Shown here one piece after another: positions 1-8,868 of a stretch of 64,000 nucleotides of DNA (its first letter is position 1; each line of letters opens with the position of its first letter). Location of the stretch: assembly GCF_900167935.1 (NCBI RefSeq), contig NZ_FUYL01000014.1:1-64000 (forward strand). The letters are read 5' to 3'. A program made the position numbers and the translations under genes. The notes beneath the pieces are model-generated. The model did no database searches, had not been told where the DNA came from, and was given only the letters and a program-made list of their open reading frames with translations. Origin of the DNA: Maribacter arcticus (GTDB lineage: Bacteria; Bacteroidota; Bacteroidia; Flavobacteriales; Flavobacteriaceae).

Positions 1-2519
1 AGAACATCCCCAGAGGTTGCTGTTGCATCGTCTGGCAGTTCGATTTCGTTCTGGTCATCGGTGTCCCCGTCGTTTGTAATGTGCGTATTGATTAAAGTAG
101 TGTTCGCCGTAATCGCTACGGTCTCTTCCAAAGCAGAAAGATCTACCGTCAACGGTATTTCACTATCATTTTCTAACGAAATGCTCAACAAGTTACCGGC
201 TCCGAAAAGAAACTCGTCTACTGTTTGTTCATCTAAACTAGCTGGAAGAGCGGCCCATATAACATCTCCATTTATATCTGTTGTAAGAATTTCTCCGTTC
301 CCTCCTTGTTCAATTTTATCTGGAGTTACATTATTGTCTGCAATATCAATTTCTAATATCGTACCATCTAAAATATTATCTGTTTCTACCCCGCCTAGTG
401 CTATATCTACGGAACCAATTGTACCATTGGCGATATTTGTGGATAAAATAGTTTCAGCTTCAATTTGAACTGAGGTAATACTACCATCAATTACCTGTAA
501 TGGATTTAGGCTACTACCATTACCTTCAATTGTTGTATTGTCAGCTTCTACCGTACCACCAGTACCTGCGGGTAAGTTTGCCCAAGTAACTAAACCCGCA
601 GTTGTATTTAAAAATTGTCCGTTAGCTCCTGGTTCAATTTTAAATGGATCTGCATTGCTACCTATTCCTGTAATTGTGCTACCATCTGCTTCTTCAGTAG
701 AACCAGAATTTAACAATGCAGCATCAATGCCAGCTAAATGTGCTTCTACATCTTGGGTGCTGGCTATATAATTAATTGGAACAGCAGTTACCTCTACCTC
801 ATTTGCAACTTGGTTATCTAAAAATTGAGTTAGGTTTATAGGAGTTGCGTCATTTGTTATTGTAAGCAGATTTCCTGCTTCTAATGTTAGTTGTTGGTTG
901 TCACTACCGGCAGGTAAGGCTGCAATTTCATCGTCTACATATTGTTTGGTTGCGGCATCGCTGTTAGCGGAAGGAGTGGGTAAGTTGGTTATTGTTGTAC
1001 CATTAGCATTGTTGTTTAAGACTAAGATTTCGGTTAGACTTTGTTCATCAACCGTCTTTATATATCCAAAAGCCCCAATTTCAGCGTCGGATAATTGGGT
1101 ATTCGTATCAATAGAAGATATCGGCACCGAAAAAGTACCTGATATATCGGTTATTCTAAGTTCGCCAGCAACAATACCAAATGCTTGATTTTGCTCATTA
1201 ATTGGGTCACTACCACCAGAAGTGACAATATCTGCAATTTCGGTATCTACATAAACCTTTACTGCATTTTGAGTTGGATAAAGAACTGTTGAGTTACCTA
1301 AAGTTTCAATATTTGATTTATTTATAATATTTTCTTTGCCTGCTAAACCGGCTGTTACGACCGCGTCGGTGGCGAAAGCGCTCAAATTTGCTGTGGTGGG
1401 GTTTCCGTTTTGGATATTGATGGTAAGCTGTTCATTGGCCAAAGTTGCCGTACCTAAATTTTGTATATCGGTATTATCTATGTATTTACTTAAGTTAATA
1501 GTATTGCCGCCACTAATTGCTAAATCATCATTAGCGGCAAGGTTTAAGGTTTGTTCATCAGTATTGTCTAAATAGGTGGTAAGGTCGATATCAGCACCAC
1601 CCTCTTCTAGCGATAAGTTATTATCTTCAAGAGTCAATTGTTGATCATCAGAACCTACCAAACCACTTAAATCTACCGAGGCTCCTACAGGAGTTGCAGA
1701 TTGGCTGATACTTAAGGTATTGGTTAATTTGGTGAAGGTTAAATCTATTAATTCATTGGTGTCATCGGTATCTTGATCATCAATAATATGATCTGCAATT
1801 AATGCGGTATTATTTGAAATATTCAATTGTATGCCTTCGGTAATTTGCAGCGGATTGGCTGGTGTGCCACTTCCGGTAATGGTTATTTCGTCTCCTACTG
1901 CACCCATTAGGTCGCCCGCATCTCCCCACTGAACTATTCCATTTTCATCGGTAATTAATACTTGTCCTGGTATAAAGTTAGCGATATCACTTGGTGCAAT
2001 ACTACCATCTCGTATCTCATCTGAACCTACCGCATTCTGGCGTATTTCACTAGAACCAACAGATTCTGCCGCTAATTTATCTTGTGTAATACTGTTATCT
2101 TGTATGTCGTCTGGCCCAATGCCACCATCTACTATATTATCGCCAAGTATGCCATTTTTAGCAATTTCTAGGTTATAACCGCTTGCAGTTTGTGTAATTT
2201 CTATGGTAGCTCTATTGTTAATTATAGGGTCGTTGGTAATGGTGAAATTGACTGCATCGCAAAGGTTTACCCATTGTGTGCCATCATAATAATTAATACA
2301 CTCGGTGTCGATATTATAAACGATACCACCTCTTTGCGGAGTTATAGCTTCCATTTCTAAAGTACTGACCCGTGTAATTACTAAGACTTTTGAAGTGCTT
2401 TCTAATTCTAGTACCGATGCAGGATCAATGTTTTGGGGATTATCACCTATTTTTATTTGCCCAAATACAGTTGGTATTGTGAGCATTATAAACAAAATAA
2501 ACAGAATTATGGCTTTCAT
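1..2519 (-). CDS. Very large secreted beta-strand-repeat protein, tail-fibre-like (C-terminus outside window)
   Basis: The reading frame is open from the ATG at 2519 to the window edge (839 codons, no stop). It starts with a signal peptide (MKAIILFILF, ending near TVFGQ) and a head resembling Bacteroidota fibre proteins (NIDPASVLELES, then YYDGTQWVNLC). The rest is low-complexity, rich in Asn, Asp, Thr, Ile and Leu. It has recurring units of the type DxQxLxLxxNxLxI...DNTD, several blocks of the type DGSIxxxDIA, and two stretches like phage tail-fibre repeats (SDAATKQYVDDEIA and TQNAVKVYVDTEIA). No catalytic domain is visible. It is probably an exported, possibly trimeric, surface fibre or adhesin. 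The missing C-terminus would show whether it ends in a T9SS sorting signal or an S74-type chaperone. Several short plus-strand reading frames across this region are shadows. Confidence 0.85.
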   Translation of the reverse strand, partial: MKAIILFILFIMLTIPTVFGQIKIGDNPQNIDPASVLELESTSKVLVITRVSTLEMEAITPQRGGIVYNIDTECINYYDGTQWVNLCDAVNFTITNDPIINNRATIEITQTASGYNLEIAKNGILGDNIVDGGIGPDDIQDNSITQDKLAAESVGSSEIRQNAVGSDEIRDGSIAPSDIANFIPGQVLITDENGIVQWGDAGDLMGAVGDEITITGSGTPANPLQITEGIQLNISNNTALIADHIIDDQDTDDTNELIDLTFTKLTNTLSISQSATPVGASVDLSGLVGSDDQQLTLEDNNLSLEEGGADIDLTTYLDNTDEQTLNLAANDDLAISGGNTINLSKYIDNTDIQNLGTATLANEQLTINIQNGNPTTANLSAFATDAVVTAGLAGKENIINKSNIETLGNSTVLYPTQNAVKVYVDTEIADIVTSGGSDPINEQNQAFGIVAGELRITDISGTFSVPISSIDTNTQLSDAEIGAFGYIKTVDEQSLTEILVLNNNANGTTITNLPTPSANSDAATKQYVDDEIAALPAGSDNQQLTLEAGNLLTITNDATPINLTQFLDNQVANEVEVTAVPINYIASTQDVEAHLAGIDAALLNSGSTEEADGSTITGIGSNADPFKIEPGANGQFLNTTAGLVTWANLPAGTGGTVEADNTTIEGNGSSLNPLQVIDGSITSVQIEAETILSTNIANGTIGSVDIALGGVETDNILDGTILEIDIADNNVTPDKIEQGGNGEILTTDINGDVIWAALPASLDEQTVDEFLFGAGNLLSISLENDSEIPLTVDLSALEETVAITANTTLINTHITNDGDTDDQNEIELPDDATATSGDV

Positions 2520-2553
2520 ACTAAGCGTTTTATAACCTTAAAATGGTGGAAAA

Positions 2554-2561
2554 CAAAAATA
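2554..2561 (-). promoter_or_regulatory. Candidate -7 element (TAnnTTTG) of the repeat-protein gene
   Basis: TATTTTTG on the minus strand lies 35 nt upstream of the ATG at 2519 and fits the Bacteroidota -7 consensus exactly. I see no TTG at the expected -33 distance, so this is a motif match only. Confidence 0.35.
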
Positions 2562-2809
2562 GTATTATCTTCTTATCTAGCTTTATTTATAAGTTGAAAT
2601 AGTATGCTAATAGGTTAAAGAACATTAAACTTCGTTGAAAGGATGTATAACTTTAACCTATGGGTGCATATTTGTATAACAGTCTAAAAAAAGGCTGTTC
2701 TAATAAATTAACAAAAGTTTATTGACGCGTTTTTTTTTATCATATTAACATATCTTTACTTTATATCCTGAATACCCTATTATAGGGGTTCTTAGCTCAA
2801 AATAAAATA

Positions 2810-3553
2810 ATGACCAAAAAATTACTCTTCTTAATAGTATTACTTACAACAGTAACCGGTTTTTCACAAGATGATGAAAGACGTCTTTTATTAGGTTCTG
2901 TTCTTTATATGAATGTTGCTGTACCTAATGAAAACGTGATTAACTCCACCTCTGAAAGGGCAACTATTACAAATGACCAAGGGAATTTTAAAATTAATGT
3001 AAAGCTGGGTGATCAGCTAGTATTTACTGCTGTCAACTACAATATTAAAGTGGTTACGATTACCGAAGAAATTTTGGCAAATAATCGCTTAGTTGTTGAG
3101 GTAAATGAAAAGGTGACCGAGTTAGATGAAGTGGTAATTACTCCAGATCAACAAGAGCGTTTTTTAAAGTTAAAGAATGAAGAGTTTAAAGCGTATGAAT
3201 ATGAAATTGATCGTAGTACAGAAGTAGAAAACATTTCATTATCTCAATCAGAAAGAGGAATGCAAGATGGTTTGAATTTCGTTAATATTTTCAGGGCAAT
3301 TTTCAAGGCGCAGAACGAATCAGATGAACCCGGACCTAAGTTAAAGGTAAGTGATGTACTAAGACAAGTATATGATGATTCATTTTTTGTGGTTGATTTA
3401 GCGATACCTCAAGATAGAATAGATGAGTTCTTAATATTCTGCGATACAAGAATGCCAGCGCAATCTTTACTTAGGAAAGAAAATGAGTTTCAACTTATTG
3501 ATGCCTTGGTTACTAACAGCAAATCGTTTCTGAAGGGAGTAGATGAGGAGTAG
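2810..3553 (+). CDS. Secreted CarboxypepD_reg-like protein (first of two tandem paralogues)
   Basis: The 247-aa protein begins with a signal peptide (MTKKLLFLIVLL... ending near GFSQ). A beta-sandwich of the carboxypeptidase regulatory-like type covers about residues 25-100, with the typical ATITNDQGNFKI strand. It closes with VTELDEVVITP, which resembles the junction that precedes the plug in SusC/TonB receptors, but no beta-barrel follows. The C-terminal 140 residues are charged and have no recognised domain. The gene overlaps the next by 11 bp and shares its architecture, so the pair arose by tandem duplication and is co-expressed. The function is unknown; location in the periplasm or outer membrane is inferred. 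Confidence 0.8.
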   Translation: MTKKLLFLIVLLTTVTGFSQDDERRLLLGSVLYMNVAVPNENVINSTSERATITNDQGNFKINVKLGDQLVFTAVNYNIKVVTITEEILANNRLVVEVNEKVTELDEVVITPDQQERFLKLKNEEFKAYEYEIDRSTEVENISLSQSERGMQDGLNFVNIFRAIFKAQNESDEPGPKLKVSDVLRQVYDDSFFVVDLAIPQDRIDEFLIFCDTRMPAQSLLRKENEFQLIDALVTNSKSFLKGVDEE

Positions 3554-4316
3554 TCTCCTAATTTTACTTTTATTATCTAGCGTTGCAGTTGTAGCTCAAA
3601 TTGGTGAACCTAAAAATTTAGAGGGTAGAGTATATAGCGATGATGGCGATGTAGCTGCCACACATGTTTTAAACTTAACGACAAAGCGAGCAACCATTAC
3701 CGATGTAAACGGTTTTTTTACCATTGCCGTTCATCTATTTGATACTTTAGAGTTTTCTGCAATTCAATACAAAAAGAAGATTGTAATAATATCAACGTCT
3801 ATTTTAGAAAGTAAGTTGGTGTCTATTGGTTTAGAAGAAGCTTTGACCGAGTTAGACGAGGTTACGGTAACACCTTATAACCTTAGTGGTGACCTCATTA
3901 AAGATTTAGCTACTTTAGAATTAGACCCAATAGTTACGGCATCTACCTTAGGCTTACCTAACGCATACGTTAAAATACCAACAAAGGCAGAACGAGAACT
4001 TACCGCTGCAACAGCCAACCCTATTATGAGTTTTGACCCATTAATAAACGCTATAACGGGTCGTACCAAAATGTTGAAGCAACGGGTGGAAAGAAATAAA
4101 CTGTACGATCGAACAGAGCGTGTACGTGATTTTTATGAGGATAGTGTGTACCAAAAAGATTTAGGTATACCGTTAGAGAAAATAGATGATTTTCTCTATT
4201 TCTGTGAAGTAGACCCTAGGTTTCAAGAGATAGTTGATACCCATGACCAGATTAAAATTTGGGACTATTTTCTTCAGAAGAGTTTAATTTATAGAAAAAA
4301 TAACTTCTTAGATTAG
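3543..4316 (+). CDS. Secreted CarboxypepD_reg-like protein (second tandem paralogue)
   Basis: The 257-aa protein has a signal peptide (MRSSLLILLLLSS... ending near VVAQ), the same regulatory-like beta-sandwich (ATITDVNGFFTI) and the same closing motif LTELDEVTVTP as its upstream neighbour. Both C-termini carry a DLxIPxxxIDxFLxFC motif, which shows homology over the full length. It starts inside the 3' end of the upstream gene in another frame, so translational coupling is likely. No catalytic residues are recognisable. Confidence 0.8.
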   Translation: MRSSLLILLLLSSVAVVAQIGEPKNLEGRVYSDDGDVAATHVLNLTTKRATITDVNGFFTIAVHLFDTLEFSAIQYKKKIVIISTSILESKLVSIGLEEALTELDEVTVTPYNLSGDLIKDLATLELDPIVTASTLGLPNAYVKIPTKAERELTAATANPIMSFDPLINAITGRTKMLKQRVERNKLYDRTERVRDFYEDSVYQKDLGIPLEKIDDFLYFCEVDPRFQEIVDTHDQIKIWDYFLQKSLIYRKNNFLD

Positions 4317-4320
4317 CAAT

Positions 4321-4328
4321 TAAATTTG
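4321..4328 (+). promoter_or_regulatory. Candidate -7 element (TAAATTTG) of the DUF6702 gene
   Basis: An exact TAnnTTTG match lies 37 nt upstream of the ATG at 4366. It overlaps the region just before an upstream in-frame ATG at 4333, so it argues for the downstream start. No matching -33 TTG was found at the usual spacing. Confidence 0.4.
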
Positions 4329-4365
4329 GCATATGCTTTGCAAACAGGTATTTAAACAAGACAAT

Positions 4366-4872
4366 ATGAAATTTTTTAGAACAGCATTGTTAGTAATCTT
4401 ATTGCCGCTATTTGCTTTTGCAGGAGCACATAAATTCTATATCAGTGTTACCAACGTTGATTATTCTGAAAAAGACCAATCGGTGCAGATTATAACCCGC
4501 GTTTTTATTGATGATATAAATGCAGTATTGAAAGAGCGCTACGGTATACCCTCAAAATTAGGTACTGATAGCGAATCATCTGTTGATAGAGAGTATTTAG
4601 AGAAATACATTCGCACTAAATTTTTGGTAGAAATTAATGGAGAAACTGCTAAATATGATTTTATTGGTAAGAAGTATGATGCTGATATGGTCATTTGTTA
4701 TTTAGAAGTAACCGATGTTCCACTAAAGAATTTGAAACAAATCGGTATTCAAAATGAAGTACTCACAGATATATATGATGATCAACAAAATGTTGTCCAT
4801 TTTAATGTTAATGGGAAGAAAAAGAGTCACGTTTTGGTGAAATCACATACTAAAGGAATGTTAAATTTGTAA
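4366..4872 (+). CDS. DUF6702 family exported protein
   Basis: From the ATG at 4366 the protein has 168 residues and starts with a clear signal peptide (MKFFRTALLVILLPLFAFAG) followed by HKFYISVTNVDYSEKDQ, the typical start of the flavobacterial DUF6702 family. An in-frame ATG at 4333 would add 11 residues before the signal peptide and lies next to the candidate promoter, so I reject it. The family is usually found next to the M1 metallopeptidase, as here (57-bp gap). Its biochemical role is unknown to me. Confidence 0.85.
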   Translation: MKFFRTALLVILLPLFAFAGAHKFYISVTNVDYSEKDQSVQIITRVFIDDINAVLKERYGIPSKLGTDSESSVDREYLEKYIRTKFLVEINGETAKYDFIGKKYDADMVICYLEVTDVPLKNLKQIGIQNEVLTDIYDDQQNVVHFNVNGKKKSHVLVKSHTKGMLNL

Positions 4873-4929
4873 CATATATTAAGAAATCTTTTTAAAAACT
4901 CTAAATTTCGCACACTAAATAATTAGATA

Positions 4930-7200
4930 ATGATAAGAATAAAGTACGCGTTTGCCTCTGTATTATTTCTTTTTGTGGCACTTGGGTTTGCGCAAGAGAA
5001 AGTAACCAAAGAAAAGGAACCAGGGCATTATAATCAGAGTAAATTTAAACAATTATACGAGGAGTTTTCGACCCCAAATACTTACAGGTCAGCATCTGGT
5101 GCGCCAGGACCAGATTACTACCAACAACAGGCCGACTATGTGATGGACATTCTCTTAGATGATAAGAATGCCAAAATTTCAGGCCAAGAAACAATTACCT
5201 ATACCAACAATTCTCCTGATGATTTAGAATATTTATGGTTACAATTAGATCAAAATATAAGGACTAAGGATTCAAAAGCAGCATTGAAAAATGGAGGTAA
5301 TGTAAAAGAATCAGAAGATACGGCAGATTTTGTACAAAAGTATATCACAGAATCTTTTGATGGCGGTTTTAATATAGATTATATAAAAGATGCCTCTGGT
5401 AAAGCACTGCCATATACTATTAACTTTACTATGATGCGTGTCGATTTACCTACACCTCTCAAAAGTGGTGAAAAATATTCTTTTGATATAAAATGGAATT
5501 ATAATATTCCTGATCATACCGTAAATAGAGCAAGATCTGGATATGAGTATTTTAAGGAGGATGGAAACAGGGCTTACGTAATTGCTCAGTTTTTTCCAAG
5601 AATGGCAGTTTACAGTGATGTAGAAGGCTGGCAGAATCATCAATTTTGGGGTAATGGAGAATTTGCCCTTCCATTTGGTAATTATGAAGTGAATATTACA
5701 GTGCCTGCAGATCATATCTTAGACGGTACTGGCGTACTTCAAAATCGAAAAGAAGTGTACTCAAAAGAAATGATGAGTCGTTACGAGCAAGCAAAAAAAT
5801 CTTATGATAAGCCTGTAATAATAGTTACTCAAGCAGAAGCAGAAGCTGCTGAGAAAGGTTTTTCAAATAAAACGAAAACATGGAAGCTTAAAGCTGAAAA
5901 TGTTCGTGATTTCGGTTTTGCAACATCAAGAAAATTCATTTGGGATATGCAAGCGGTGAAATTAGGAGGTAAGGATATCATGGCAGTATCCATGTATCCA
6001 AAAGAAGGTAACCCATTATGGGAAGAGTATTCAACTAAGGCAGTAGCACATACGCTAAAGTCATACTCGTCTCATACATTCGATTATCCTTATCCAAAAG
6101 CAATTTCAGTACATGCTAAGAATCAGGGGATGGAATACCCAATGATTTGTTGGAATTATGGTAGACCAAATGAAGATGGTAGCTATTCTGATAGAACTAA
6201 ATACGGAATGATTAGCGTAATTATTCATGAAGTTGGTCATAACTTCTTCCCTATGATTGTTAACTCTGATGAACGTCAATGGGGATGGATGGATGAAGGC
6301 TTAGATACCTTTATGCAGTATATGGCTGAACAAGAGTTCGGAGAAGCTTATCCGGCAGCAATTGCACCAAATGATAAGTATCCTTCAAGAAGAGGTGATC
6401 CAACGAAGATAGTGCCTTATATGAGCGGCGATCAAAGCACAATTTCTCCGATTATGTCAAATCCTGAGAATGTATTTCAATTAGGGGCAAATGCTTATGG
6501 TAAGCCTGCAACTGCATTAAATATATTAAGAGAGACTGTAATGGGGCGTGAGGTTTTTGATCATGCTTTTAAAACCTATTCGCGCCGTTGGATGTTTAAA
6601 CATCCAACTCCAGAAGATTTTTTCAGAACAATGGAAGACGCATCTGCCGTTGATTTAGATTGGTATTGGAGAGGGTGGTTCTATACGACCGATTATGTAG
6701 ATATGGGAGTGAAGAATATTAAAAAGTTTCAGGTAGCAAAAAAACCTGTTACAGGTGATTTGATGTCGAAAGTATTTTTGGTGTCTTCTGACAGTGAAAG
6801 CTATGATCCTGCTTTAGATGGGGTAAACCCTTCTGAAACTTCAAAAACTCTTAAGGAGTTTATGATGGATAATATGACCGAGGCTGAAAGAGCTGCAGTG
6901 AAAGAACCAAAATATTTTTATGAGGTAACCTATAATAGTCCGGGTGGTTTACCTATGCCATTAATCGTAGAATATACCTATGCAGATGGTTCGGTTAAAA
7001 ATATAACCTACCCACCAGAAATTTGGAGAAAGAACAGTAAAGAAGTGAGTATGGTGCTTTCTTCAACTTCTGAACTTACTGGTATTAATATTGATCCTAA
7101 AATGGAAACAGCAGATATTGATACTACGAACAACAGCTGGCCAAAGAAAGAACAGGAAAGCGAATTTGATAAAATGAAAGAGGAGATTAAAGGAAAATAA
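4930..7200 (+). CDS. M1 family zinc metallopeptidase (gluzincin aminopeptidase-like)
   Basis: The 756-aa protein has a signal peptide (ending near LGFAQ). The zinc site is HEVGH at residues 433-437, followed 19 residues later by Glu456 in WMDEGLD, which is the M1 pattern HEXXH-X18-E. The N-terminal beta domain and the long C-terminus fit large periplasmic M1 peptidases of Bacteroidota. The classical GAMEN exopeptidase motif appears as GMEYP at about residues 399-403. It likely trims peptides in the periplasm. A strong terminator follows, so it ends its transcription unit. Confidence 0.92.
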   Translation: MIRIKYAFASVLFLFVALGFAQEKVTKEKEPGHYNQSKFKQLYEEFSTPNTYRSASGAPGPDYYQQQADYVMDILLDDKNAKISGQETITYTNNSPDDLEYLWLQLDQNIRTKDSKAALKNGGNVKESEDTADFVQKYITESFDGGFNIDYIKDASGKALPYTINFTMMRVDLPTPLKSGEKYSFDIKWNYNIPDHTVNRARSGYEYFKEDGNRAYVIAQFFPRMAVYSDVEGWQNHQFWGNGEFALPFGNYEVNITVPADHILDGTGVLQNRKEVYSKEMMSRYEQAKKSYDKPVIIVTQAEAEAAEKGFSNKTKTWKLKAENVRDFGFATSRKFIWDMQAVKLGGKDIMAVSMYPKEGNPLWEEYSTKAVAHTLKSYSSHTFDYPYPKAISVHAKNQGMEYPMICWNYGRPNEDGSYSDRTKYGMISVIIHEVGHNFFPMIVNSDERQWGWMDEGLDTFMQYMAEQEFGEAYPAAIAPNDKYPSRRGDPTKIVPYMSGDQSTISPIMSNPENVFQLGANAYGKPATALNILRETVMGREVFDHAFKTYSRRWMFKHPTPEDFFRTMEDASAVDLDWYWRGWFYTTDYVDMGVKNIKKFQVAKKPVTGDLMSKVFLVSSDSESYDPALDGVNPSETSKTLKEFMMDNMTEAERAAVKEPKYFYEVTYNSPGGLPMPLIVEYTYADGSVKNITYPPEIWRKNSKEVSMVLSSTSELTGINIDPKMETADIDTTNNSWPKKEQESEFDKMKEEIKGK

Positions 7201-7220
7201 GCCTAAAAAATATTTCTATA

Positions 7221-7250
7221 AAAAGCCTCGTAGTTATACGAGGCTTTTTT
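7221..7250 (+). terminator. Rho-independent terminator after the M1 peptidase
   Basis: A perfect 12-bp stem (arms 7221-7232 and 7237-7248) with a GTTA loop contains the GC-rich core GCCTCG/CGAGGC and ends in a run of T. It separates the M1 peptidase from tatA/E. Confidence 0.9.
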
Positions 7251-7271
7251 AATTTGGATACTAAACTTGTT

Positions 7272-7279
7272 TATATTTG
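7272..7279 (+). promoter_or_regulatory. Candidate -7 element (TATATTTG) of the tatA/E gene
   Basis: An exact TAnnTTTG match sits just after the terminator. A TTG at 7254-7256 lies 15 nt upstream, slightly closer than the usual 17-23. The element ends only 4 nt before the ATG at 7284, which favours the next ATG at 7293. Confidence 0.45.
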
Positions 7280-7292
7280 TAGTATGATTGCT

Positions 7293-7622
7293 ATGTATTC
7301 GTTATTTATAAGTGGCGCAGAAATTTTCTTCATTATGTTTATCGTAGTGATGGTTTTTGGTGCCGACAAAATTCCTGGTATTGCCAAGGGGTTGGGTAAG
7401 GGTATGCGCCAATTGAAGGATGCGACCGAAGATATTAAACAAGAAATTCAAAAGAGTGCTGACAAGCAGGGTATTGATACTAGTTTTGTGACAGATATCA
7501 AGAAAGATATCGATGATATGAAAAAAGATATTGGTTCGGGCTTGGCAAAAGATGTTAAGAAGCAAATAAGTGATGTAGGCAAGAATATCAGCGATGTAAC
7601 TGGCAGCATAAAGAGAAAGTAG
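7293..7622 (+). CDS. tatA: Twin-arginine translocase subunit, TatA/TatE family
   Basis: From the ATG at 7293 the protein has 109 residues. One N-terminal membrane segment (IFFIMFIVVMVFG) is followed by the TatA hinge and amphipathic helix (GADKIPGIAKGLGKGMRQLKDATEDI), then a long charged tail rich in Lys and Asp. This matches the TatA/B/E fold, which forms the pore for folded proteins carrying RR signals. Upstream starts at 7254 and 7284 collide with the candidate promoter. TatA, TatB and TatE cannot be told apart from the sequence alone. A Tat-type client may be the dienelactone hydrolase at 38800. Confidence 0.85.
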   Translation: MYSLFISGAEIFFIMFIVVMVFGADKIPGIAKGLGKGMRQLKDATEDIKQEIQKSADKQGIDTSFVTDIKKDIDDMKKDIGSGLAKDVKKQISDVGKNISDVTGSIKRK

Positions 7623-7628
7623 CCTATT

Positions 7629-8204
7629 ATGTTAGATAAGATTTTACAATGGGATCGAGAGACCTTTGTCTATCTTAACAGTTTAGGTATTGAGCAGTAC
7701 GATATGTTTTGGTCAATAGTGACCAAGTTTCCACCTTGGATTCCACTTTTTGTACTTATTATCACACTTTTTTTTATAAAATTTTCGAAACGCGAAGCTT
7801 CATTCATGATTTTGACCCTTTTGGCTATGGTTTTGTTCGTGAGCACGTTAACAGATTTGACCAAGAACGTAGTTGCACGGTTGAGGCCAAACAACGATGA
7901 AGAAATAAATACCTTAATTCGTATTTTAAAGAGTCCGTCTGGGTTTAGTTTCTTTTCAGGGCACGCTTCGTCATCTTTTTCTATAATAACTTTAGTTGTC
8001 CTGTTTCTAAGGCAACATGTTAAATGGATATACCTACTTTATATTTGGCCCATCTTATTTGCTATGAGTAGAATTTACGTAGGGGTACATTTTCCAATAG
8101 ACGTAATAATAGGTGCCTTGGTAGGAATATTTTCTGCTTGGATGTTTTATAAGTTGTATGGCTTACTTATTTCACCCTACTTAAAGTTAAACCATCGCGT
8201 ATAG
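7629..8204 (+). CDS. PAP2 family phosphatase, membrane-bound
   Basis: The 191-aa membrane protein carries the three PAP2 motifs in order: KNVVARLRP (motif 1, KxxxxxxRP), FSGHAS (motif 2, PSGH-like with Phe for Pro) and SRIYVGVHFPIDV (motif 3, SRxxxxxHxxxD). These form the acid phosphatase site acting on lipid phosphates such as phosphatidic acid or undecaprenyl pyrophosphate. Several hydrophobic helices surround them. The gene follows tatA/E by 6 bp and probably shares its transcript. Its 3' end overlaps the convergent methyltransferase gene by 38 bp. Confidence 0.9.
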   Translation: MLDKILQWDRETFVYLNSLGIEQYDMFWSIVTKFPPWIPLFVLIITLFFIKFSKREASFMILTLLAMVLFVSTLTDLTKNVVARLRPNNDEEINTLIRILKSPSGFSFFSGHASSSFSIITLVVLFLRQHVKWIYLLYIWPILFAMSRIYVGVHFPIDVIIGALVGIFSAWMFYKLYGLLISPYLKLNHRV

Positions 8205-8808
8205 GCAATAATACAGTCTCTAAAAGCGGATGTTTGCTTAGTTTTTTATTGTAATCTAATAATACTTTCGTAGTAGTATCTTTTGGGTCTAAGGGTTCTA
8301 CAACTTTACCAGACCATAAGACATTGTCAGAAAGTATAATTGTGCCCGATTTTGTTTTAGGTAAAACTTTTTCAAGATACTTATCGTATTGTTTTTTTTC
8401 TGCATCAATAAATATAAGGTCGAAAGTTATGTCAAGTTCAGGTATTATATCTAAAGCATTACCCACGTGTTGAATAATCTGATTTCCATAATCACTACGG
8501 TCAAAGAAAGTTCGTTGAATGTGTTTTAATTCGGCATTTACGTCGATGGTATGCAGTTCACCTTCTTTACATAATCCTTCGGCCAAGCATAAAGCTGAAT
8601 AACCAGTGTAGGTTCCGATTTCAAGAATATAAGTAGGATTAATTATTTTAGACAACAAACTTAGAACTCTGCCTTGAAAATGGCCAGTAAGCATTCTCGG
8701 TTGAATCACTTTTAAATGAGTTTCGCGAGTAAGATCTTGTAATAATTTAGGTTCCTCTTGCGAATTATCTGCCAAATAGCTTTCTAAAAGTGGCGATATA
8801 AAATGCAT
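8167..8808 (-). CDS. SAM-dependent O-methyltransferase (class I, COMT/CCoAOMT-like)
   Basis: The 213-aa protein shows the Rossmann motif I EIGTYTGYSALCLAEGL, the acidic motif HTIDVNAE and the DLIFIDAEKKQYDKYL strand typical of the family-3 O-methyltransferases, followed by VLSDNVLWSGKV. These enzymes methylate catechol-type hydroxyls with a divalent metal; the substrate here is unknown. The start at 8808 is preceded by a TATTTTTG -7 match at 8822-8829. Confidence 0.9.
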   Translation of the reverse strand: MHFISPLLESYLADNSQEEPKLLQDLTRETHLKVIQPRMLTGHFQGRVLSLLSKIINPTYILEIGTYTGYSALCLAEGLCKEGELHTIDVNAELKHIQRTFFDRSDYGNQIIQHVGNALDIIPELDITFDLIFIDAEKKQYDKYLEKVLPKTKSGTIILSDNVLWSGKVVEPLDPKDTTTKVLLDYNKKLSKHPLLETVLLPIRDGLTLSRVK

Positions 8809-8821
8809 ACGTTTCTTTTTG

Positions 8822-8829
8822 CAAAAATA
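8822..8829 (-). promoter_or_regulatory. Candidate -7 element of the O-methyltransferase gene
   Basis: TATTTTTG on the minus strand fits TAnnTTTG and lies 13 nt upstream of the ATG at 8808. A TTG lies about 26 nt further upstream, a little too far for the usual -33 spacing. Confidence 0.35.
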
Positions 8830-8868
8830 GGGTTTTAAGCCTTAATTTCATGACATCAAATTTAGCGC

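Noticed and set aside
61-1575. Four short plus-strand reading frames of 77-135 codons
   Set aside because: They are antisense to one continuous minus-strand frame with a signal peptide and repeats; their own translations show no recognisable domains.
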